Shown here in pieces: positions 57,421 to 64,000 of a stretch of DNA of 64,000 bases. Source of the DNA: Prorocentrum cordatum (taxonomy: Eukaryota; Sar; Dinophyceae; Prorocentrales; Prorocentraceae); assembly GCA_963575745.1 (NCBI GenBank), contig CAUYUJ010016282.1, forward strand, positions 1,709,532-1,773,531. Direction: 5' to 3'. The notes below the pieces were generated by a model, which saw nothing but the letters and a program-made list of their open reading frames with translations, ran no database searches and was not told where the DNA came from. Every line of letters begins with the position of its first letter. Position 1 is the first letter of the stretch. The position numbers and the translations under genes are program-made.

Positions 57421-57589
57421 CTCGAGCGGGAGCCTCGTTCCTGTGTCGGGCGTCCTTTGTATTCCAAGGTGGCCATCCTCAATCAAGCTTGCAAGCTTCG
57501 GCAAGGACCATCCGATACCAGACAGGAAGAGAGCCTCCGTAGTCACAAGGACGAGGATGAGGATCACTTCTAGATTAGTTTGGAATATT

Positions 57590-57730
57590 CTCATGCGGCG
57601 GTCACGTTGCATTGTTTTGCATTGCGTTACCTTGGGTTGCATTGTTTCGTATTGCTTGGCATTGCTTTACTTTGCGCCATATGGATTGCACCACATGGAT
57701 CGCACCATCTAGATTGACCACATACGACAC
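57590..57730. repeat. TTGCATTG / TTGCACCAC degenerate array, block 3
   Basis: ttgcattgttttgcattgcg and then tggattgcaccacatggatc: the same phrase family as at 50.7 and 52.1-52.5 kb. Confidence 0.65.
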
Positions 57731-57879
57731 CGATTGCAAGAGACACGGTTTGGGAGCCACGCTGGCTAATATAAATAGTCCAGCACGCCAGGCACCTTTG
57801 TGACAAGCACAGGGTTGGCGGGCCTCCTGGCCTTCGGCCCATCCCGCCATTGTGCCTTGATTATAGGTCATAGGCCTCC

Positions 57880-58275
57880 TGGATGCCTGTGGGGCCTCCT
57901 GGGAGGTCTCTCGGAATCCTCTTGGAGGCGTTTTTGGTCTGTCTTCGTGTTTCTGGGGGCCTCTTGGGGACCATTCCTTTGGGCCTGTTTTGGGCCTCCT
58001 GGAGTCCTGGAGTTAAGGGGGGGCTTCTTGGGGGCCGGCTGGCGGTCTCTAGGAGGTCCCCAGGAGCCCGAAAAGGTGGAATCGCTTGAACCAATGAACA
58101 AATCAAGGGCAATCAATGGTCTTGGCCTCTCGGGACCCTCTTGAGGGTACTATTGGGCATTCCTTGGGCTGTCTAGGCGCTTCCTGGACACTCTGCTGGC
58201 CATCTTGGGCATAGTGGAGCGATTTTCAGGCGAGTCGGGACCCTCTTGGGCCGTGTTGGGAACGTGCATCACTCG
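57880..58275. repeat. Degenerate GGCCnTCTTGG low-complexity repeat, block 5
   Basis: ggggcctcctgggaggtctc, ggcctcttggggaccattcc and gccatcttgggc succeed each other. No gene is recognised here. Confidence 0.65.
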
Positions 58276-58379
58276 GGGCCGTGGGCCCCTTTGCAGGATC
58301 CTCAGGACCGAGAACGGGGGACCCGAAGGACTTGAGGACACTTCAACTCGTGCCTCAGGCCACGATGGCGGCTAGCTAC

Positions 58380-58386
58380 ACACGTA

Positions 58387-58417
<31 letters not shown>

Positions 58418-58740
58418 GTATATGTATTTTACTACAAAGAAACACATATATATACATACATGCATACATACATCCATACATCCATCCATCCATCCATCCA
58501 TCCATGCATGCATGCATGCATGGATGCATGCATACATACATACATACACGCACGCACATGCATGCATGCATACATGCATACGTACATACATACATACTTA
58601 CATACTTACATACTTACATACATATACATACATACATAAATGCATTCATTCATTCACTCATTCATTCATTCATTCATTCATTCATACGCACATGCATGCA
58701 TACGTACATACATACATAGTTATACCTTTATATACATATG
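58380..58740. repeat. TATG, CATA, CATC, CATG, CATT tetranucleotide series
   Basis: Blocks of tatg, cata, catc, catg, again cata and then catt units follow one another: a graded tetranucleotide array. Confidence 0.95.
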
Positions 58741-59099
58741 ATGGAATTGCTCCCCCCCAAGGCACCGCCCACCTCGCGACCATCTGGGGGGACTCCTCGG
58801 TACAACCTTTCCGGGCGCCCAAGAGAGCCGCCCGAGGGCTTCAAGACGGCCCAGGACGCCACCGAGACAGCCCAAGAGTGCGAGTCAAGAACATTATACA
58901 GCGTGCCAAGACCCAAGAGGAGTCGCCATGACTCGCTCGAGTGTGCCGAGAGCCAAGAGGAGTCGCCATGACGGAAAGGGGTAGTGAATCGGGTTTTTGA
59001 CTTCGGGGTTCTCTCCAAGAACAGTTCGACGGTCCTGGGTCCTGGGAGCGTTGGACAATTTCCAGGACCTTGTTCTTGATGCTAAGGGGGGGGGGGTGA

Positions 59100-59166
59100 T
59101 GCTGCTCCTCCTCCTCCTCCTCCTCCTCCTCCTCCTCCTCCTCCTCCTCCTCCTCCTCCTCCTCCT
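59100..59166. repeat. CTC trinucleotide array
   Basis: A near-perfect CTC run after a G run. 58741-59099 has short open frames but no recognised gene; it includes a tandem agaggagtcgccatgac phrase at 58915-58972. Confidence 0.95.
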
Positions 59167-59295
59167 GCTTCTCGGGCCATCCCCTCCCGTTCAATCCCTG
59201 GCAGGAGGCTCCGCCGCGGCGGCGCCTGCCGAGGGTCCGACGGTGCCCGAGGAGGCCCCCGCGGCGCCGGGGCAGAAGGCGACGGGGGGGGGAGG

Positions 59296-59487
59296 GGGTC
59301 GGGCGAAAGGGGGGGATTGGGAAAGGGGGGGTTACGAAACCAGCTACATGCAGCTGGTTTCGGCCCCGCCGCCGGGCCCATTCCTCGATACATGGGCGCC
59401 TCCTGGCGCCGGGAGGCGCCGGGAAAATCAGCTACGTGAGCTGATTCTCAAACCCCCCCTTTGCTATCCCCCCCTTTCGCCCGACCC
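59296..59487. mobile_element. Foldback element family 3, best-preserved copy (192 bp)
   Basis: The left end is GGGTCGGGCGAAAGGGGGGG followed by ATTGGGAAAGGGGGGGTT. The right end is its inverted complement, with 35 of 38 bases matching. Inside are three further palindromes: aaccagctacatgcagctgg, ggcgcctcctggcgccggga and aatcagctacgtgagctgat. The flanks are G-rich, so a target duplication cannot be judged. Related copies are at 11224-11540 and 43125-43235. Confidence 0.78.
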
Positions 59488-59700
59488 GAGGGGAGGGGGA
59501 GGGCAGAGGGGGCGCCCAGAGTGCACCTGCGCCGATGCTTGCTGGGCCGACTCCGTGCCCAGGGTCGGCTCGTACGTTTCAGGGGGAAAAGAAACATTTG
59601 TGTGTATTTATTTGTGTGTATTTATTTGTGTGTCCTAATTTCCCTTTAACGTTCCTGGCCACAGCTGGGGGGGTCCCAGCGTGAGCCTGGCCAGGATCGG

Positions 59701-59866
59701 CAAGGGCTCCCTCGCGGGCGCGAAGTTATTCGCGCTTCGCGCTTCGCGGTCCTCGTTCCTTCTCCCCCTCCTCCTCGTCCTCCTATTCTCCCTTTGGGAG
59801 GGCGGCGCGAGAGCGCGAAGTTATTCGCGCTTCGCGCAGCGCGAAGCGCGAAGTTGGGAGCCCTAG
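59701..59866. mobile_element. Foldback MITE-like element family 1, copy B
   Basis: 166 bp, starting CAAGGGCTCCC and ending GGGAGCCCTAG, with the same interior as 18298-18470 except for one missing 7-bp cttcgcg unit and a few substitutions. It is flanked by ATCGG at 59696-59700 and at 59867-59871, a perfect 5-bp target duplication different from that of copy A. Confidence 0.85.
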
Positions 59867-60004
59867 ATCGGTGTGGGTGTTGAGGCGCCCTCCCAGCGCG
59901 CTCGGGGCACGCGGCGCACGGGGCCCCAGGCAGGCTTGAGGATGACGGGTCATCTCTTGGCCTGCGCGTGCCCTGCCGACGGGTGCAGCCTTGACCCTTG
60001 TTCA

Positions 60005-60219
60005 GAGCCCCGATTCCTGATCGTGGTGATGATGCCGGTTGCGGTTTGGCGGTCGGTGATGGCGGTGTTGTTGTTGACGGATGATGGTGATGACGATGAT
60101 GATGTTGTTGTTGATGATGATGATAATCATGATCATGGTGATGATGTTGATGTTGGTGTTGATGAGGATGATGATGGTGGTGTTGATGATGATGGTGCTG
60201 ATGATGATGGTGATGGCGG

Positions 60220-60251
<32 letters not shown>

Positions 60252-60485
60252 CTGGTGATGGTGACGGTGATGGTGATGGTGGTGATGGTGGTGATCACGA
60301 TTATGTTGACGATGATGGTAATGATGATGCTGATGGGGATGATGATGCTGATGATGATAGTGATGATGACGACGATGATGATGCTGATGATGCTGATGCG
60401 GATGCTGAAGCTGATGCGGATGCGGATGATGACGAGGTGGAAGATGACGACGATGGCGATCGGGGTGCTGATGGTGGTAGTCACT
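60005..60485. repeat. GAT trinucleotide array
   Basis: GAT/GGT/GTT/GCT triplets. The poly-Asp frame and the poly-His frame on the other strand are artefacts. 60486-60890 is GC-rich with no recognised gene. Confidence 0.92.
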
Positions 60486-60894
60486 GAAGATGAAGGCGCG
60501 CTCGCGCGAACGTCGGCTGTCAACTCGGCGTGGGCGCCTACAGCCGCGTACTCCTTGCTGTGGACGTCGCCGCCCTTGGCCCCCCATCCGCGGGCGCGGT
60601 CGAAGCTAGCCCGCCCCTGCTCGGCCCGCCCCAGTCGCCGTCGCGGGAAACGGGAGCTGACCCCCTTCACCGCCGCCCACGCCCACGCTGATGTTGATCA
60701 TGAGGATGAGCCGCGCTCGCGCGAACGTCGGCTGCCCGCGCGCGTCCTTTGCATGCGGCGGGCCCCGCGGCCCGATGCGGGCAGCGGCGGTCGCCGCAGA
60801 AGCCGCCGCCTCGAGCGGCCGCACGGCCCGTTGCCGTTGCTTCGGAGGACTCCGAGGATCGGGAGCCTTGAGACGGGGGTCAATGCAAACGGGG

Positions 60895-61075
60895 GTCAGC
60901 CAGAGCGCCGGATCTTGCAGGATCCTGCAGGGCCAGGGTCGCATTGACCCGGGTTTGGGTGCAGGATCCTGCAGGATCCTTCCCATTGACCCGGGTTTGG
61001 GTGCAGGGTCTTGCAGGAACTTGCAGGATTCTGCAAGACTTGACTGACCCGGGTCTGGATTGACCCGGGTCAGAA
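60895..61075. repeat. Short tandem repeat of TTGACCCGGGTTTGGGTGCA and GGATCCTGCA phrases
   Basis: gcattgacccgggtttgggt and gcaggatcctgcaggatcct alternate three to four times at 45-50 bp spacing. Both phrases are palindrome-rich (CCCGGG, GGATCC, CTGCAG). Confidence 0.85.
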
Positions 61076-61344
61076 GATCCCCGAGAGGACATACGGCGCA
61101 GGCAGTTCGAAGCTAGTGTCGTCAAGGTGTTGCATGGAGATGCCCGTACAGGACGCCGGATCTTGGCGAGTAGCAGCGGCGTGCACCCCTCTTTCCAGCG
61201 GCACCGTGGACCACATGGAGGGCAAGGTCATCACAGACTTTGCCTGCGATTCCGTGGAACAGCGCCATGGCTTGAGGCAGAAGGCCATGAGGTGCAAGCC
61301 TCCCGTCGTGCAGCAGAATACTGTCAGCGCGGTAGTTTCCAAGA

Positions 61345-61838
61345 CAGTTGATTGCAAGGCTTCTGGGACGAGTTCCTGGAGGAACTCGCGGCTTAAAAAT
61401 ATCGCCTCGAGCGGATCAGCCTCGGTGCATTAACTGGTTGGGCTCAGGGCTGGGTGTTTGGCTCCGTGCCTGAGGTCATGGCTGCGTCGTGGCGATCCGT
61501 TCTGGGCGTGCCGCTCCGGAAGGACGATGATGGGGCAGACGTTCGGCCCATCATGATTGGAGACGCCTTGCTGTCGTTGCCTGGGGCGTGCCCTCGGGAG
61601 TGAGATCGCGCAGGGCAAGGTGGCCAAGCTGCTCTCGGACTCGCTGCTTGGCATCGGGGTCAAAGCAGCTCTGGAGACCACGCTGTGCATTGGCAGGGCG
61701 TTGGCCACGATGTGTCCTGACGATGCGTTCTGTGCCCTTCTCATACACAATACCTTCGGCGAGATCTCCAGGGCCGAGATCATTGAGGAAGTGATCGCGG
61801 AAGTTCCAGAGATAGCGCCGTATTTGGTCAATATTTGA
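61345..61838 (+). pseudogene. Non-LTR reverse transcriptase remnant (fingers/palm N-terminal part)
   Basis: One frame reads GFWDEFLEELAA, an in-frame TAA, KYRLERISLGALTGWAQGW, then SVLGVPLRKDDDG and ADVRPIMIGDALLSLPG. After a frame change the next reads RALGSEIAQGKVAKLLSDSL, GIGVKAALETTLCIGRAL and HNTFGEISRAEIIEEV, and stops at 61838. VRPI-x-IG-x-AL and N-x-F-x-x-ISR match the first motifs of LINE reverse transcriptases, where a catalytic Asp normally precedes the N-A-F segment. Here that position reads LLIHNTF, so the Asp is lost. The downstream YxDD region is not found. The long minus frame at 61551-62180 is a shadow over at least its lower half. Confidence 0.65.
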
Positions 61839-62204
61839 GGCCCTTGCGTCGCAGACAGTTGCGCGCAGCCTCGCACCCTGCGCGGGGGCCTTTAGAGGCT
61901 TGCCTGGGGGAGAGGCGCCGAGCGATGGCCTATGCGTGTACTTGAGGACGCTTGCGAAGCATGCGACGATTGACAAGATTACCGGCGCAGTTTCGTATGT
62001 GTAGTCCCCGTTGCCACCGGGTTCGAACCTAATTGGTTGCTGCATGTTCGCGTTTACATGCGTTTGCAGCATAATGTTCCCGACGCCGCCCCCTTGCAAT
62101 CCGACCAGCAATGCGTGGGCCAATGCGCCACGGTTCGCCCACTGACCTTCGCTGTCGATCCACGCGACATGGTCGCACAAGAAGGTCGACGACGTCTCCG
62201 CACA

Positions 62205-63000
62205 GCGCGTGTATCTGATCGAACCGTTGCACCGACAGTTGACCGATCAGCACACTGATGGAGGAAACGATGCTACACCAGGCCCGACCTACTACGCACA
62301 GCTACGCCATCCACAAACCCCAGACTGCGCTCAACGACTACGCGCACAGGTCGAGCCAAACAAGCAGGACATGATCACTGAGGCCGACATCGAGAAGCAC
62401 TTCGTCTACGTCTCACTACGGCTAGGCCATGAGTGCTACGGTCCAGCAATGGCTGGACAAAGGCCAGAAGAGAGGCGCACGTCGCGATCGCATACCGACC
62501 CGACATCAACGCAAACTACTTCAACTTCATACACAGCTGGAAACACCATCAAGCCGAGCTACGCTGACCACAAAAGCCGAGGAAATAGTCATATTACATG
62601 AAATCCCATTACAGACCCGATCGCCAGCCACTCATCGACGGCGAGGAGCCGCCAATATATTTTCGCAAAGCACCACTCACACGCGGCACATAGGAGCAGC
62701 TCAGCAACGACATCGACCAAAACAAGGTACGACTGAAATGCTCGCACTTCAACGAGGACGGCACCGATTCGAACCTCAAAAGAGACGCTATGCAACGGAT
62801 GCTGCCAGCAGAGCTGGCACAGCACCGAGGGGAACGAGTTCGGGGGCGAGGACTACGCCATCCACGCGAAGTTCAAGTAAGCCGTAAAGAACTACGAGGC
62901 ACGTTCTCTCATGTGCTCAATGACAGGCTCTCGCCACTACGTCGCTCCAGGGTTTGAGCTACTCTCACTCGCCGACTACAGCAGACGCATGACGCGCACT
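62205..63000 (+). pseudogene. Frame-broken coding sequence, unknown family
   Basis: Protein-like segments appear in turn in different plus frames: EADIEKHFVYVSLRLGHE (about 62380), YRPDINANYFNFIHSWKHH (about 62490), SHYRPDRQPLIDGEEPPIYF (about 62605), QNKVRLKCSHFNEDGTDSN (about 62720), EFGGEDYAIHAKFK (about 62840) and TGSRHYVAPGFELLSLADY (about 62925). The codon choice is A/C-rich and unlike the GC-rich surroundings. At least five frame changes or stops separate the pieces. Either this is an old pseudogene or mobile element, or the assembly carries indel errors. I recognise no domain. Confidence 0.4.
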
Positions 63001-63235
63001 AGGCGCCTGGGCCCCCCGCCGGCCTTGGGCGGCGCGCGTGTTGGACGGGGCCAGCGCCGCGTCAATCCGCCGGTCGCGCGCGGGCGACCCGAGGGGGCGT
63101 TGGGCTGGGGGGCGCCGCCAACTTTGAATGCGAGCTGCTCGGTCGGTCGGGGGGCGCCGCGCGCTTCCGACCCGAATTCCCGCGCGGGCCCGGCGCCTCC
63201 AGCGCGCTGCGAGCTCGGGTCGCCGACCGGACACC
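63000..63235. other. GC-rich insertion-like segment
   Basis: A GC-rich stretch with different composition separates A/C-rich coding-like sequence on each side. It has no recognised gene. It may be an intron or an insertion. Confidence 0.35.
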
Positions 63236-63239
63236 CAGA

Positions 63240-64000
63240 GTGGCCTCGCATGATTGGAGACCTCGGACACGCGCCCATCACAGAGCCCTACAAAAGCAAG
63301 TGGGTCATTTACGGCGACTGCAACTTGTACTGCATTTCAGGCCGACCCGTCCGGCGTCCCACCGCGCCCATATGGGCCGCAATTCGCGTGCCACTCACCG
63401 AAGTTCGCGCAAACCCAGGGCGGTTTCCGTTTCCGCGCCGACTTACCACCAGACGATGAGCACTACGCTTTTGCGCGACACATTTGCAGTACGGCGCGGC
63501 ATCGAGAAGGATTTCTACGACCACTTGGAGGAGTTATGACACATGTGAAACGGTCAAAAGGAAGATGTCACCACCAGATCCAACTATGCCCAATTTCGCC
63601 GCCAAGGAAAGGAGGGCGAACCACGGCAACATAATATGCGGAGACTGCCGCGTATACATCCCGCCCGAGCCGCCGCGGACACCGCCGCCGCCGACGCAGA
63701 ATGACAATGACGCGCCAACGGCCGAATGGCAAGACGACCGGCACGAAGGTTCAACATCTCATCTTCAGAGGACAACAGCAGCGACAGAGGCGACCCATGG
63801 GCCAAGATGCTCCGAGCATCTGGCTTCCACGAAGCATGCCTATCACCGCTCAAACCAGACAGGCGCCATGCCCAGCGGCTGCGCCGCCTACCGCCACAAC
63901 GCCGGCAACGCAGACGAGGACGTCCAAGGAGAAGACCTTTGGCCGCGTGCAGGATCCTTCCACCAGGCAGCCTACACCTTCGCATTCATTTCCCCCCACG
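63240..64000 (+). pseudogene. Coding-like sequence continuing to the window edge, unknown family
   Basis: Segments in three frames look protein-like: KSKWVIYGDCNLYCISG (63292-63342), then YGPQFACHSPKFAQTQGGF and ADLPPDDEHYAFARHIC (about 63370-63490), then GIEKDFYDHLEEL (to 63536). The frame with an ATG at 63565 (MSPPDPTMPNFAAKERRANH, GNIICGDCRVYIPPEPP, then a Pro/Thr/His-rich stretch) is open to base 64000 without a stop. The CGDC pair and scattered His could be a zinc site (guess). It probably belongs with 62205-63000. No family is recognised. Confidence 0.35.

Noticed and set aside
62018-62035. GGTTCGAACC B-box, possible tRNA gene
   Set aside because: No A box at the right distance upstream and no cloverleaf stems can be drawn; the same applies to the individual units at 40-42.6 kb.
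61551-62180. 209-codon minus frame with fairly natural composition
   Set aside because: Its lower half is the complement of the reverse transcriptase remnant recognised on the plus strand, so at least that part is a shadow. The upper part alone is too weak to call.

Overview
This window looks like nuclear DNA of a dinoflagellate, most likely a free-living species with very long introns. The case rests on four things. One cell-surface cellulase-type gene is spread over more than 22 kb in a few well-conserved exons. Decayed non-LTR retrotransposons of the type common in dinoflagellate genomes occur at three places. The gene-poor DNA is packed with trinucleotide, tetranucleotide and longer satellites. 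There is no operon structure, no bacterial gene spacing, no rRNA or tRNA gene and no CRISPR array. The species cannot be fixed from the sequence alone.

Layout. 0-4 kb: ATG/GATCGAT repeats, short degenerate satellites and a 1.45-kb AGT array. 4-6 kb: two open frames that could be exons. 6.2-7.4 kb: a minisatellite of about 85 bp. 8.2-11 kb: GAT and GGA arrays on both sides of a minus-strand gene encoding six 26-residue acidic repeats. 11-15 kb: a foldback element, pyrimidine tracts, a 1.2-kb CAGCCT array and a 73-bp tandem repeat. 15.8-39.4 kb: the split gene for a membrane-anchored GH5 glycosidase with an N-terminal beta-trefoil. Its second proposed intron is about 17.6 kb and holds a dead LINE, two foldback DNA elements, satellites and a tract of coding-like debris. 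40.2-42.6 kb: a large inverted repeat. 42.8-43.0 kb: an RNase H remnant on the minus strand. 45-52 kb: a higher-order satellite region with a near-identical 742-bp tandem duplication. 53.8-57.4 kb: a 700-bp tandem repeat, then a satellite of about 230 bp interrupted by a foldback element. 58-61 kb: CATA, CTC and GAT arrays and two more foldback elements. 61.3-64 kb: a reverse transcriptase remnant, then frame-broken coding sequence of unknown family that runs off the end.

The best-supported biology is the GH5 gene: all expected active-site motifs are present, and the proposed GT-AG junctions keep the frame through every exon. The most useful discovery is a set of short foldback elements (about 165-195 bp). 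One family has two copies with matching 11-bp ends and different perfect 5-bp target duplications. One of those copies interrupts the dead LINE, and removing it with one target copy in silico rejoins the LINE reading frame.
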